Shown here in pieces: positions 16,472-25,895 of a DNA stretch of 64,000 bases. Every line of letters starts with the position of its first letter. The first letter of the stretch is position 1. The notes beneath the pieces were generated by a model, which was not told the DNA's origin, did no database searches, and saw only the letters and a program-made list of their open reading frames with translations. The translations under genes were made by a program, and so were the position numbers. Source of the stretch: Streptomyces sp. NBC_00234. Its GTDB lineage: Bacteria > Actinomycetota > Actinomycetes > Streptomycetales > Streptomycetaceae. The stretch spans positions 7,502,001 to 7,566,000 of the forward strand of contig NZ_CP108101.1 of NCBI RefSeq assembly GCF_036195325.1, in the 5' to 3' direction.

Positions 16472-17301
16472 TGGCTGGAACGACGCTCAGCAGGACGCGG
16501 TGCACGGTGCGTACGAGTCGTGGGGTTTCGACGGCATTCCGAGGCTGAGAAGAGAGCGCTTGCTGCCGAGCCGGCGCGAGGGTGGTCCCTAGGCGAAGGG
16601 TGTGAAGAAATTGCGCGACGGGCTGGGCGGTCCCGTCGGCCGATGCCGGTTCGTGCGGGCCGTTCCCGGACCCGTGGCCTGACAAAGTGCCAGCTCGCAG
16701 CGGGTCATGCGAGGCGTAGTCGCGCGTCGGTGCCGAAGGGTGGGCCGACTGCCTTACGGGGCACCGCAGTTCGGCTCGAAGTGGCCGTGTCCGGAGCCTT
16801 GCCAGCCCAACAGAAGCCGCCCTAAGCTGCGCGGGCAGAAAGCGCTTTCCCCCCACGAGGAGCACCTTCGGTGATGCGGGTCTCGCGGCACCTGCCGCGA
16901 TCCTCGCATGAATCGACGTCTGTCCGGAACGGGGGCTTCACTCCGGATGCCGACGCGCCATGGAACGAAGGGTGTACGCCATGACGAAGACGCACCACGG
17001 GCGGAGAGGCGGCAGCTCCCCGTAGGAAGCGGCCGGCCGTGCCGCCGGCTCCGGTATGCCTCGCCCGGCAGTTCGTCTCGCGAAGCAACCGAGGCCACGG
17101 ATCTCGCGGCAGGGCGTCGAAGGCATCGAACTCTGTTTCACAGCACCACAGTTGACCCGAACAGATCGAGAACAGCCCCCCTGTACGGGGGCTGCCCCGA
17201 CCTGCCCGGCGACAGGTCGGCAGCCTCTACGGCCGGCCAGGCATGACCACGGAACGCAGCAGCAGCACCAGGCAATTCGAAGAGGATATGGGGATACCAG
17301 G
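16472..17301. other. Long intergenic region before pectate lyase
   Basis: 830 bp with open frames that lack typical codon bias and resemble nothing I know. It contains a perfect LacI-type palindrome at 16838-16849. Either the pectate lyase has a long 5' leader or a gene has decayed here. Confidence 0.5.
16838..16849. promoter_or_regulatory. LacI-type palindrome GAAAGCGCTTTC
   Basis: A perfect 12-bp palindrome with the central CG typical of LacI-family operators. It shares AAGCGCTTTCnCCCC with the site at 48224. The next gene downstream on the plus strand is the pectate lyase at 17302. Confidence 0.55.
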
Positions 17302-18870
17302 ATGAGACGACCAGTCGCACTCCGACTCTATGCGGCGCTGGCGACGACCGCCATGGCGGTCGCCGGCGGTGTGGTTCTTTCGACGCCCGCGGCCTCGGCC
17401 GCGACCGGCAGCGCCACCGGCTACGCGACCCAGAACGGGGGGACCACCGGCGGTTCGGGCGGGCAGACGGTGCGGGCCACCACGGGGACCGCGATCCATG
17501 CGGCCCTGTGCGGCCGGGCCAGCAGCAGCACCCCGATCACCATCGAGGTCGAGGGGGTCGTCAACCACGCCAACACCGCCAAGGTGTCGGGCGACAGTTG
17601 CTCCACCGCCGACGGCGTCATCGAGCTCAAGCAGATCAGCAACGTCACCATCGTCGGGGTCGGCAGTGGAGCCGTCTTCGACCAACTGGGCATCCACATC
17701 CGTGAATCCAGCAACATCATCATCCAGAACGTGACGGTCCGGAACGTCAAGAAGTCGGGCTCGCCCACGTCCAACGGCGGTGACGCCATCGGCATGGAGA
17801 GCGACGTCCGCAACGTCTGGGTCGATCACACCACCCTGGAGGCGTCGGGCGGGGAGTCGGAGGGGTACGACGGCCTCTTCGACATGAAGGACAACACCCA
17901 GTACGTGACCCTGTCGTACAGCACCCTGCGCAACTCCGGTCGCGGTGGACTCATCGGCTCCAGCGAGAGCGACCTCTCGAACGGCTTCATCACGTACCAC
18001 CACAACCTGTACGAGAACATCGACTCCCGCGCGCCCCTGCTGCGCGGCGGCATCGCCCACATCTACAACAACTACTACGCGAGCCTCAACGAGTCCGGTA
18101 TCAACTCCCGGGCCGGCGCCCGCGCCAAGGTGGACAACAACTACTTCAAGGACTCCAAGGACGTCCTGGGTACGTTCTACACCGACGCGGCCGGGTACTG
18201 GCAGGTCAGCGGGAACATCTTCGACAACGTGACCTGGTCCAGCCCCGGTAGCGAGAACAACCCCGCGGGCCCGAACCCGACGTCCAACACCTCCGTCAGC
18301 ATTCCCTACTCCTACACCCTCGACGACGCCAGTTGCGTGCCGGACGTCGTGAGTCGTACGGCGGGTGCCAACAAGGGACTTCAGGTCTCGAACGGCAGCT
18401 GCTCGCCGCAGTCCCCGACTCCCGGACCGACCGAGCCGACGCCCGGACCCACCGAGCCCACGCCCGGACCGACGGAGCCCACGCCGGGACCGACCACGCC
18501 CGCCGGGACGAACCTCAGCATCGGTGCAGGCTCCGACGGTTCCAGCAAGGCCGACGGGACGAGCTACGGCAACGTCCGGGACGGGAACCTGAGCACCTAC
18601 TGGTCGCCGGCCGGCTCGACCGGTTCCGTCTCGGTCAAGTGGGGCTCCTCCACCGCCGTCTCCTCGGTCAACATCCGGGAGGCATCGGGCTCCGCGGGCA
18701 GCATCGGCTCCTGGAGGCTCATCAACGGCGACACCGGCGCCGTCCTGACCTCCGGCAGCGGTGCAGGCGTCATCACGTTCGCCCGGACCTCCCTGCAGAA
18801 GATCACCTTCGAGATCACCAGCGCGACCGGTACGCCGAAGGTCGCCGAGTTCGAGACGTACGCCGGATAG
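17302..18870 (+). CDS. Secreted PL1 pectate lyase with C-terminal binding domain
   Basis: A 522-residue secreted enzyme. The signal peptide (about 1-34) ends ASA. A parallel beta-helix pectate lyase domain of the PL1 type (about 35-375) shows the calcium-site stretch NVWVDHTTLEA, then YDGLFDMKD and FITYHHNLYENIDSRAPLLR, the last matching the catalytic-arginine region. A linker of repeated PTPGPTE units (about 375-400) leads to a C-terminal beta-sandwich (about 405-522) that resembles F5/8-type or CBM-like discoidin domains. ATG 17302 opens the signal peptide. It cleaves polygalacturonate by beta-elimination outside the cell. A strong hairpin follows the stop. Confidence 0.92.
   Translation: MRRPVALRLYAALATTAMAVAGGVVLSTPAASAATGSATGYATQNGGTTGGSGGQTVRATTGTAIHAALCGRASSSTPITIEVEGVVNHANTAKVSGDSCSTADGVIELKQISNVTIVGVGSGAVFDQLGIHIRESSNIIIQNVTVRNVKKSGSPTSNGGDAIGMESDVRNVWVDHTTLEASGGESEGYDGLFDMKDNTQYVTLSYSTLRNSGRGGLIGSSESDLSNGFITYHHNLYENIDSRAPLLRGGIAHIYNNYYASLNESGINSRAGARAKVDNNYFKDSKDVLGTFYTDAAGYWQVSGNIFDNVTWSSPGSENNPAGPNPTSNTSVSIPYSYTLDDASCVPDVVSRTAGANKGLQVSNGSCSPQSPTPGPTEPTPGPTEPTPGPTEPTPGPTTPAGTNLSIGAGSDGSSKADGTSYGNVRDGNLSTYWSPAGSTGSVSVKWGSSTAVSSVNIREASGSAGSIGSWRLINGDTGAVLTSGSGAGVITFARTSLQKITFEITSATGTPKVAEFETYAG
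18421..18483 (+). repeat. 21-bp tandem repeat encoding the PTPGPTE linker
   Basis: Three 21-bp units, plus part of a fourth, encode the heptad PGPTEPT in the pectate lyase linker. Variation is mostly at third bases. Confidence 0.9.
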
Positions 18871-18888
18871 CGGCCACCGAACGCCCGG

Positions 18889-18920
18889 AACAGGGGCCGT
18901 CGTATCCGACGGCCCCTGTT
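18889..18920. terminator. Hairpin terminator after pectate lyase
   Basis: A perfect 14-bp stem (AACAGGGGCCGTCG at 18889-18902) with a 4-base loop begins 19 bp after the pectate lyase stop. Confidence 0.85.
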
Positions 18921-19009
18921 CTGCCTCGCGGAGTGGGTGGCGCGCGTACGGTGCGCCCCGTGACGCACCACCTCGGCTCACCGACCTCCGAGTGCGGAGC
19001 GACGGCGGG

Positions 19010-19708
19010 TCACGCCACTTGTTCGTCGGGGACGGCGGACCCGGTGGCCTGCGGCGACGGCTCGGTCATGCGCTGCAGTTGTGCGGCGGTGATGGCGCGG
19101 ACCATGAACGCACCGGCCACGGCGGCGCCGACGACGGCCGCGTCCACGAGCAGGAGCGGAGGGACGTCCGTGTAGGCGCGGGCGATGACGGAGTCCGTCG
19201 TGCCGGAGTGCATCAGGCCCGTCCCGGTCAGCGTGCCGACCAGCCACAGGCCCCACCACCAGTTCACGACCTGCGGAAGGCGGGTGGCCGGTGCGCTCGC
19301 GTGGTGGATGTCCGCGACGATCCCGCGCGGTACCCAGAGGTTGGCGACGGGGAGGACCCAGCCCGCGTACATCCATGGCCAGGCGTAGCGGGGGCTCTTT
19401 CCCGAGAGGGCGCGTGCGTTGTCCCGGACGCTCCACAGCCAGGCCAGGAAGACGATCGCGCACAGCGCCGTCGCCCCTTCTGTCAGGGCGTTGACGAAGT
19501 GGTAGGAGTCCTCCAGCGCGGTCAGCGGGCGGTGCCCGCCGTCGCTCTGTTCCGGCGGTCCCGACGAGGGTTCTCCGGTGGTGGCGAGCCGGATGTGCCA
19601 CACGGCCAAGGCCGCCCAGGCTGTGCCCGCGAGGCCGAGCGCCGCGACGGCGGACAGGGCGACTCCCCGAACCGGGCGAAGGGCTGAGGATTCCGCATGG
19701 TCGTTCAT
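19010..19708 (-). CDS. DUF4328-family membrane protein
   Basis: A 232-residue membrane protein with four to five hydrophobic segments. The stretch YAWPWMYAGWVLPVANLWVPRGIVADI is typical of DUF4328 proteins (shown here near residues 115-140), followed by WWWGLWLVGT. ATG 19708 has AAGGATGAG just upstream. Function is unknown; many Streptomyces carry several copies. It lies downstream of the PASTA-like gene on the same strand with a 91-bp gap, so co-transcription is possible. Confidence 0.8.
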   Translation of the reverse strand: MNDHAESSALRPVRGVALSAVAALGLAGTAWAALAVWHIRLATTGEPSSGPPEQSDGGHRPLTALEDSYHFVNALTEGATALCAIVFLAWLWSVRDNARALSGKSPRYAWPWMYAGWVLPVANLWVPRGIVADIHHASAPATRLPQVVNWWWGLWLVGTLTGTGLMHSGTTDSVIARAYTDVPPLLLVDAAVVGAAVAGAFMVRAITAAQLQRMTEPSPQATGSAVPDEQVA

Positions 19709-19799
19709 GTGCTCATCCTTTCGTAGGGAAGATCGCGTACGCCACACGCTTTGCCGCCGAACTCGCTCGTCGCCGGGTGCCCGGCTCCATCGGGCCGGG

Positions 19800-21536
19800 T
19801 CACCCGGAGTTGTACCCCCACCGGGGCTGGCCGTCCTTGCCCATGAAGCACTTCGCGGGCCGTCCGTCGGCGGTCGTCGCGGTGCTGCCCACGGGGGAGC
19901 AGTACTGCCCGAACTGGACGCCTGCCGCGCCACCGGTGCTGCTTCCCGAGCCGGTGGAACCGCCGGAGGTGCCGGAACTGCCGGACGAGCCGCCGCTGGT
20001 GGTGCCGCCACTGCTCCCGCTGCTGCTTCCGCCCGTACTGCTTCCACCGGTACTGCCCCCCGAGCCGGTGCCGTAGGACGGCTGCGGCTTCGGTGCAGGC
20101 TTGGGCTTCGGTTCGGGCTTCGGCTTGGGCTTCGGTTTGGGCTTCGGGCTCGGTTCGGTGCAGGGGGCGTCGGCGCCGATCAGCCACAGGTCGACCTGCG
20201 TGTAGTCGTCGACCTCGGCATCGGGCTCCGGCTGCTGGCGGCAGACCTGCCATCCGGCCAGATCGCGCGACGTGTCGTCCAGGCGCTTACCGGTGTGGGC
20301 GTGGAACGGGACTACATGATCGAGGCCGAGTGCGTCGAGGGCCTGCGAGGCGTCGTCGAACCGCTCGCCGACGAGGTCCGGCATGAGGACCCGGCGGGGG
20401 CCGAACAGCCGTGTCGGGCACTCCTCCCGGTCCGGGACCGCGTACAGCGTCAGCATGCGGGTCGACGGGCGGACGGTCTCCTCGTGGCCGGGGAGCTGGA
20501 AGCAGACCCGCCACCCCCGCGCGGTGGGTTCCAGCGGCCGGAACGCGGAGGACGCGTCCATGGCCGAGACCGTCCGCCACGCCTGGGCCTCGGCCTTCGA
20601 TACGGCAGAGCCGAGGGAAGCGCCGGTGAAGTCAGGGACGCTCTGGGTGCGGTCCGCACGGACCTGCGCGGACGCCTCGTCCCCACTGGTGTCCGATGCC
20701 GTACCGCCGAAGAACATCAGGGCCACGCCCGCGGACATCAGGACGGGATGCCGGCGTATCCAGGTGGCGATCCGCGTTCCGCGACCGGGGCGCACGGGGG
20801 ACTCGGGAGGCAGGAGTTCCCCCATGGCCTGGAGGAGCTCTCCCCTCGGGTCGAGTTTCGAGCCGTTCAGCTTGTGCGGCTTCCCGTCCACGAGGAGGTC
20901 GACGGCGTCGAACAGCCCGTACGTGGGGCGGAGTATCCGCAGAGGTCGGGGCACGCGGGTCGCCTTGGGAGCCCACGGATTCCGGAGCAGGACGAGTCCG
21001 TTCCCGGTGAGTGCGGCATGGCCCCAGCCGTCGCGGTAGAGCGCCCGGACCACTTCGCCCCGCTCCAGCGCCTCCAGCAGCGCCTTCTTGTGGGCGTCGG
21101 AGAGGGAGATGCTCTCGCCGGCGGCGACCTGGGCCGTACGCGCGTCCTCGGCGAGCGGGTCGGGCACCGGTTCCCCGGCCTGTACGAGGAGTTGGCCGGA
21201 CGCGTCGAGCTGCGAGCCCCAGAGGCCGATGCTCCGCCCCTTCACCGACACGTCCACGATCCTCCGGGCGCCGTGCGCGGGGCGCAGGATCGCCAAGGGC
21301 CTCGGAACCCGGGTCACCCGCGGCGCAGGACCCGGGCCCAGCAGGACGAGGGCGCTCCCGGTGAGCGCGGCGTGTCCCAGTCCCTGGTGATAGAGCGCCA
21401 GTACCTTCTCATCGGCTCGGAGGGTACGGAGCAGCGCCTTTGCCCCGGAGGCCGGGAGCGCGAGGGACTCGTGGGTCGCCACCTTCGTGGTGCGGGAGTC
21501 GTTCCGCAGGAGGCGCCGAGTGGGATGGTCGGACAT
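19800..21536 (-). CDS. PASTA-like membrane protein with duplicated N-terminal domain
   Basis: A 578-residue protein of unknown function. Residues about 20-230 hold two copies of a domain of about 100 residues, each containing GHAALTG, VTRVPRPLAILRP or ATRVPRPLRILRP, and a VDLLVDGK-type strand. A single hydrophobic segment follows near 262-280. The outer part has two PASTA-like units (VPDFTGASLGSAVSKAEAQ and MPDLVGERFDDASQALDALGL), a KPKPKPKP spacer, a long Gly/Ser-rich linker and a short C-terminal Cys-containing segment. PASTA domains usually bind peptidoglycan or mediate surface contacts, so a cell-envelope role is likely. No kinase domain is present. Confidence 0.75.
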   Translation of the reverse strand: MSDHPTRRLLRNDSRTTKVATHESLALPASGAKALLRTLRADEKVLALYHQGLGHAALTGSALVLLGPGPAPRVTRVPRPLAILRPAHGARRIVDVSVKGRSIGLWGSQLDASGQLLVQAGEPVPDPLAEDARTAQVAAGESISLSDAHKKALLEALERGEVVRALYRDGWGHAALTGNGLVLLRNPWAPKATRVPRPLRILRPTYGLFDAVDLLVDGKPHKLNGSKLDPRGELLQAMGELLPPESPVRPGRGTRIATWIRRHPVLMSAGVALMFFGGTASDTSGDEASAQVRADRTQSVPDFTGASLGSAVSKAEAQAWRTVSAMDASSAFRPLEPTARGWRVCFQLPGHEETVRPSTRMLTLYAVPDREECPTRLFGPRRVLMPDLVGERFDDASQALDALGLDHVVPFHAHTGKRLDDTSRDLAGWQVCRQQPEPDAEVDDYTQVDLWLIGADAPCTEPSPKPKPKPKPKPEPKPKPAPKPQPSYGTGSGGSTGGSSTGGSSSGSSGGTTSGGSSGSSGTSGGSTGSGSSTGGAAGVQFGQYCSPVGSTATTADGRPAKCFMGKDGQPRWGYNSG

Positions 21537-21738
21537 GTGGGGATGTTAACGGCTGTTGATCTTCGGCCGGACGGCGGAGTCTCCCTCTCGGCCGACCGGT
21601 GACGGCTCCCCGGCAGGCCGCGCACCGGTCGTGATGACGTCACTCGTCCGGCCGTCCTCCACTTGCCGCCCCTCGCGAAGCGGAGAGCCTGAGAAGACTT
21701 GCCCGTTTCTTTCGTCGTCACCGAGTGGAGTGCTCGTC

Positions 21739-23646
21739 ATGGCCTACGCACCCAAGGACGCCACGCCCGCGACCGCCGCTGCCAACCGCGAGGCCCTCTC
21801 CCGCTACGACATGGCCGACCGGCAGGATTTCGCGGACAGCGAGCGCGGCTTCATCGCCCCGTTCCCGGACAAGCTGTACTCGACGGACGGACGGGTCATC
21901 TTCGATGCCTCCCGTTACGACTACATCGACGACGACGCACCCGCCCCCGCCACGGTGAACCCCAGCCTGTGGCGGCAGTCGCAGCTGATCCGCAAGGGCG
22001 GCCTGTACAAGGTCGTCGACGGCGTCTACCAGGTCCGTAACAACGACATCGCCAACCTGACCGTCATCGAGGGCGACACCGGTCTGGTGGTGGTCGACTG
22101 CATGTCGTCCGTCGAGGCCGCCACGCAGAGCATGGCCATGATCCGGGCGCACGTCAGCGACAAACCCGTCGCCGCGGTGATCTACACCCACACCCACATC
22201 GACCACTACGGCGGCGTCAAGGGCGTGGTCAGCGCCGAGGACGTCGCGTCCGGGAAGGTGCCGATCATCGCGCCGGGCACCATCGCCTCCTTCGACAAGC
22301 ACGCGATCGGCGAGAACGTCATCGCGGGCAACGCGATGTCGCGCCGCGCCTCGTACGCGTTCAACAGTCTGCTCGACGAGAGCGCCACCGGCTGCGTCAC
22401 CTGCGGTATCGGCATCGGTACGGTTCCCGGCGTCACGATCTCCTACATCTCGCCGACCGACCCGATCACCGAGACCGGCGCGAAGCGCGACCTCGGCGGT
22501 CTGGAATTCGAGTTCCTCTACGCCCCCGACACCGAGGCACCGGAGGAGATGCACATCTGGGTCCCGCAGCTGGGAGCGCTGACCTGCGCGGAGAACGCCA
22601 ACCACTCGCTGCACAACATCCAGACGCTGCGCGGGGCCCGCACCCGCGACGCACGGAACTTCGCCCGCTACCTCGACGAGACGCTGGAGCGCTGGGGCGA
22701 CGACGTGCAGGTGCACTACGGGCCGCACACCTGGCCCGTGTGGGAGAACAGCCAGGTCACCGCGTTCCTGGAGTCGCAGCGCGACACGTACAAGTACATC
22801 CACGACCAGGCGCTGAGGCTCGCGAACAAGGGCTACACGCCGCTGGAGGCCGCCGAGGTCATCGAGCTGCCGGAGGAACTGGGCCGCACGTGGTTCAACC
22901 GCGGCTACCACGGCACCCTGCACCACGACGTGCGCGCGGTGTTCACCAAGGAACTCGGTATGTGGGACGGCGACCCGGTCTCCCTGCATCCGCACCCGCC
23001 GACCGAGTCGGCCCGGCGGTTCGTCGACCTGATCGGTGCCGAAGGGATCATGGCCGAGGGGCAGCGGGCCTTCGACGCCGCCGACTACCGGTGGGCCGCC
23101 CAGATCCTGCACACCCTGGTCTTCGCCCAGCCCGACCACCAGGCGGCACGGGAACTGCAGGCCGACGCGTACGAGCAGATGGGCTACCAGGCCGAAGGCC
23201 CGCAGTGGCGCGGCATCTACCTCACCGCCGCCAGGGAACTGCGCGAGGGGGTACAGGCGGCGACCTTCGCCACGGCCAGCCCCGACACCATCCTCGCCAT
23301 GCCCATCGACATCCTCTTCGACTTCGTCGCCGTCCACCTCATCGGCGAGAAGGCGGGCACCGCCGACCTGCGGATCGCCCTGCGCTTCACCGACGGGGAC
23401 GACGAGACGTGGACGATGCGGATTCGCCGCGGTGTCCTCAACGCCCGTCGCGGCGCCGCGCCCGACGCCCAGCTCACTGTGAGCGGCCCGAAGTCCGCAC
23501 TGATCGGTGTGCTGCTGAAGCCGGCCGCCGCGGGCGCGCTCGTGACGTCGGGGGCCGTCACCCTCGACGGTGACGAGACGGCGCTCCAGACGCTGGCCGG
23601 CCTCCTCGACGACTTCGACCCCGACTTCCCCATCGTCACCCCCTGA
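21739..23646 (+). CDS. Alkylsulfatase, SdsA1/BDS1 family (metallo-beta-lactamase fold)
   Basis: A 635-residue enzyme that hydrolyses long-chain alkyl sulfates such as SDS. The metallo-beta-lactamase domain has the dinuclear zinc motif HTHIDH at 151-156, preceded by VVVDCMSS. The dimerisation domain follows (about 385-510, with LGRTWFNRGYHGTLHHDVRAV), and an SCP2-like C-terminal lipid-binding domain spans about 520-635. ATG 21739 fits the family N-terminus (RYDMADRQDFADSERGF); an in-frame GTG slightly upstream is possible. No signal peptide is visible although some relatives are exported. It is a lone gene with a strong hairpin after it. Confidence 0.92.
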   Translation: MAYAPKDATPATAAANREALSRYDMADRQDFADSERGFIAPFPDKLYSTDGRVIFDASRYDYIDDDAPAPATVNPSLWRQSQLIRKGGLYKVVDGVYQVRNNDIANLTVIEGDTGLVVVDCMSSVEAATQSMAMIRAHVSDKPVAAVIYTHTHIDHYGGVKGVVSAEDVASGKVPIIAPGTIASFDKHAIGENVIAGNAMSRRASYAFNSLLDESATGCVTCGIGIGTVPGVTISYISPTDPITETGAKRDLGGLEFEFLYAPDTEAPEEMHIWVPQLGALTCAENANHSLHNIQTLRGARTRDARNFARYLDETLERWGDDVQVHYGPHTWPVWENSQVTAFLESQRDTYKYIHDQALRLANKGYTPLEAAEVIELPEELGRTWFNRGYHGTLHHDVRAVFTKELGMWDGDPVSLHPHPPTESARRFVDLIGAEGIMAEGQRAFDAADYRWAAQILHTLVFAQPDHQAARELQADAYEQMGYQAEGPQWRGIYLTAARELREGVQAATFATASPDTILAMPIDILFDFVAVHLIGEKAGTADLRIALRFTDGDDETWTMRIRRGVLNARRGAAPDAQLTVSGPKSALIGVLLKPAAAGALVTSGAVTLDGDETALQTLAGLLDDFDPDFPIVTP

Positions 23647-23680
23647 CGACTGGCGCCCGGTCCGCACCGCCTCCGGACGA

Positions 23681-23714
23681 GGGAGCCCCCGAACCGCTCG
23701 GTTCGGGGGCTCCC
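23681..23714. terminator. Bidirectional terminator between alkylsulfatase and GNAT genes
   Basis: A 15-bp perfect stem (GGGAGCCCCCGAACC at 23681-23695) with loop GCTC lies between convergent genes, extended by five further pairs across a bulge. Confidence 0.88.
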
Positions 23715-23731
23715 GTCGTCGTGCGGCGCTG

Positions 23732-24304
23732 TCAGCGCAGGTCGTGCCGCATCAGGACCCGAGGGTGACCCGCCAGCACCGAGGTGGTGTCGGCCGCGTG
23801 GACGAATCCGGCGCGCTCGAAGTTCTTGCGGAGTCCCGCGTACGCCATCGTGAGGTCGACCTTCGCGTCCCCGTTGTCGAGGGGATACGCCTCGACGACC
23901 GGTGCGCCCTGCGCGCGGGCGAACTCGACCGCGCCGGCGATGAGGGCGTGCGAGATGCCCTGCTTCCGGTGACCGGGGCGTACGCGGATGCACCACAGCG
24001 ACCAGACGGGCAGGTCGTCGACGTGCGGGATCTTGCGGCTGTGCGCGAAGGAGGTGTCGGAGCGCGGTGCCACGGCGGCCCAGCCGACCGGCTCGTCGCC
24101 CTCGTAGGCGAGCACTCCGGGAGCCGGCTGGGCACGGCACAGTCCGGCGACGTACTCGCCGCGGGCCGGTCCGCGGAGCTCGTTGTTCAGCTTGGCCGGG
24201 ATCCGGTAGCTCAGACACCAGCAGACGTTGGCCCCGGGCGATTTGGGGCCGAGCACCGGACGGACATCCTCGAAGACCGAAGCCGGCCGCACCTCGATGG
24301 TCAT
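23732..24304 (-). CDS. GNAT-family N-acetyltransferase
   Basis: A 190-residue GCN5-related acetyltransferase. The acetyl-CoA-binding region is visible as LWCIRVRPGHRKQGISHALI near residues 103-122, followed by AVVEAYPLD-like and NFERAGF segments. The early NVCWCLSYRIP stretch is common to a Streptomyces subgroup. Substrate unknown. ATG 24304 is used. The next gene upstream on the same strand is a second GNAT protein 52 bp away. Confidence 0.85.
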   Translation of the reverse strand: MTIEVRPASVFEDVRPVLGPKSPGANVCWCLSYRIPAKLNNELRGPARGEYVAGLCRAQPAPGVLAYEGDEPVGWAAVAPRSDTSFAHSRKIPHVDDLPVWSLWCIRVRPGHRKQGISHALIAGAVEFARAQGAPVVEAYPLDNGDAKVDLTMAYAGLRKNFERAGFVHAADTTSVLAGHPRVLMRHDLR

Positions 24305-24356
24305 GCCGCCACGATGCCACGGTGTACGGCGCGACGCCGCTCGGTCCAGGACTCGA

Positions 24357-25118
24357 TCAGCCGCGTTCGAAGACGTGGGAGTGGCCGATGACGGAGAAGC
24401 CGCGGCGCTCGTACCAGTGCCGGGGCCAGTCCGTCGCATGAGCCGTCAGGAACCGGGTCGCGCAGGCGTTGTCGCCGGCCAGCCGCAACGCGCTGGTCAG
24501 GACGGCATCGGCGTGGCCGCGCCTGAGGTGGGCCTCCGAGGTGATCAGGTCCTCGATCTGGGCCGTACCGGTCGCCGGGTCCACGTAGAGGTCCGCCCAT
24601 GAGGCGATCTCGCCGTCCTCAGTGCGGGCACCGATGAAGTGCACCACGTCGGCCCCGCGGTGCCGAGCCGCACGGCGGTCGACGAGGTGGCGCACGACCT
24701 CCTCGTCGACGTCCGGCAGGAGGTCCCGCCAGCGCCGGGTGAGGGGGACACGCAACGCGTCGAGGTCCACCACCTCCGCGGCGCCGCCGGCCGGCACCGG
24801 GCCGGTGTGCAGCATGACCAGATTGGTGGAGTGGGTGTACCCGGCCCGGATCAGCGGTTCCGCGCACGCCAGTCCGATCTCGTTGTCCAGGACGGAGATC
24901 AGTCGATGCGACAGATGCCCCAGCGCCTCCTCCGCGACGGCGGGCAGCGCCGCGGGGTCGGTGGCCGTGTCGATGACGACGTGGTTGTTCCCACGGGAAT
25001 GCGCGAACGCTTCGTCGTACACGGCGAATCCGCCGGGGAGGTCGACGGTACGCGCGGCCTGGCGACGGGCGAAGGCCGAGAGGAAGGAGTTGATGCGCTG
25101 CAGTTCCGAGTTCGACAT
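24357..25118 (-). CDS. GNAT-family N-acetyltransferase
   Basis: A 253-residue protein with a C-terminal GNAT fold: a strand WADLYVDPATGTAQIEDLITSE, the pyrophosphate-loop region HLRRGHADAVLTSAL, and the closing WYERRGFSVIGHSHVF. The N-terminal half is less conserved. ATG 25118 opens the family-like MSNSELQRINSFLSAFARRQ. It precedes the other acetyltransferase and may be co-transcribed with it. Substrate is not predictable. Confidence 0.82.
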   Translation of the reverse strand: MSNSELQRINSFLSAFARRQAARTVDLPGGFAVYDEAFAHSRGNNHVVIDTATDPAALPAVAEEALGHLSHRLISVLDNEIGLACAEPLIRAGYTHSTNLVMLHTGPVPAGGAAEVVDLDALRVPLTRRWRDLLPDVDEEVVRHLVDRRAARHRGADVVHFIGARTEDGEIASWADLYVDPATGTAQIEDLITSEAHLRRGHADAVLTSALRLAGDNACATRFLTAHATDWPRHWYERRGFSVIGHSHVFERG

Positions 25119-25286
25119 GGAGTGAGCGTAGGGGCCGTCGGGGTGACAGGGCTTGAGGGGTCGGCGGGGCTTCCGGGGTCCGAGCGCGAGATGCGCGGGA
25201 TAATCCGGTCGCCGAGCGCGGAGTTGATCCATACCGTGTGGCCACGCGAGCGCGCATCCACGCGCGACGGTTGTTACGGAGTTCCC

Positions 25287-25694
25287 ATGCCCCTGCAGAT
25301 GAAGCTGCTGGCGATCACCCTCGACTGCGCCGACCCCCAGGCGCTGGCCGCGTTCTACCACCGGGCCACCGGTTTCGCGCTTCACCCGGAATCCCACGGT
25401 GACTTCGCCGGTGTCGCTCGCGAGGACGGGCTCGCCATCGGATTCCAGCGGGTCGACGACTACACCCCTCCGGTCTGGCCCGGCCAGAGCGTGCCCCAGC
25501 AGTTCCACATGGACTTCGAGGTCGACGACCTCGACGACGCCGTGGCACAGCTGCTGGAGCTGGGCGCGGGGACGCCGGAGCACCAGCCGGGCGGTGAACG
25601 ATGGCGGGTCCTCACCGACCCGGCCGGGCACCCCTTCTGCCTGGTCGAACGTCGGCGCAGGCCGACATCGGACGGCTCGTCAGAGCCTCAATGA
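25287..25694 (+). CDS. VOC-family (glyoxalase-like) protein
   Basis: A 135-residue vicinal-oxygen-chelate fold protein. Two beta-alpha-beta-beta-beta units are visible: ITLDCADPQALAAFYHRATGF and HMDFEVDDLDDAVAQLLELG, ending in the typical VLTDPAGHPFCLVE. Members include glyoxalases, dioxygenases and resistance-binding proteins; this one is unassigned. ATG 25287 follows TACGGAG. Confidence 0.88.
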   Translation: MPLQMKLLAITLDCADPQALAAFYHRATGFALHPESHGDFAGVAREDGLAIGFQRVDDYTPPVWPGQSVPQQFHMDFEVDDLDDAVAQLLELGAGTPEHQPGGERWRVLTDPAGHPFCLVERRRRPTSDGSSEPQ

Positions 25695-25895
25695 GCGTGA
25701 CGGGACATGTCTGTTGCTGAGGAGGGGCGGGAGACGGGCCCGGTGGGCCGTCGGGCAGGAACACAGCACCCTTCCCCTGATGGTTCACGGCAGATCCACC
25801 GCCGTTCATCTGTGCTGACCAGGATCACCGGGGGCATGTGGCGCATCGGTACCGCGTGCCCGTCCCCTTGCGGCGATCAGGAAGGACGGCTGCTG

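Noticed and set aside
16520-16825. Possible small regulator or transposase fragment in the gap before pectate lyase
   Set aside because: A short stretch looks helix-turn-helix-like, but it soon turns into Arg-rich sequence with no start signal or codon bias.
25118-25631. Upstream extension of the GNAT gene at 24357
   Set aside because: The extension overlaps the opposite-strand VOC gene and shows no homology; ATG 25118 starts the conserved protein.
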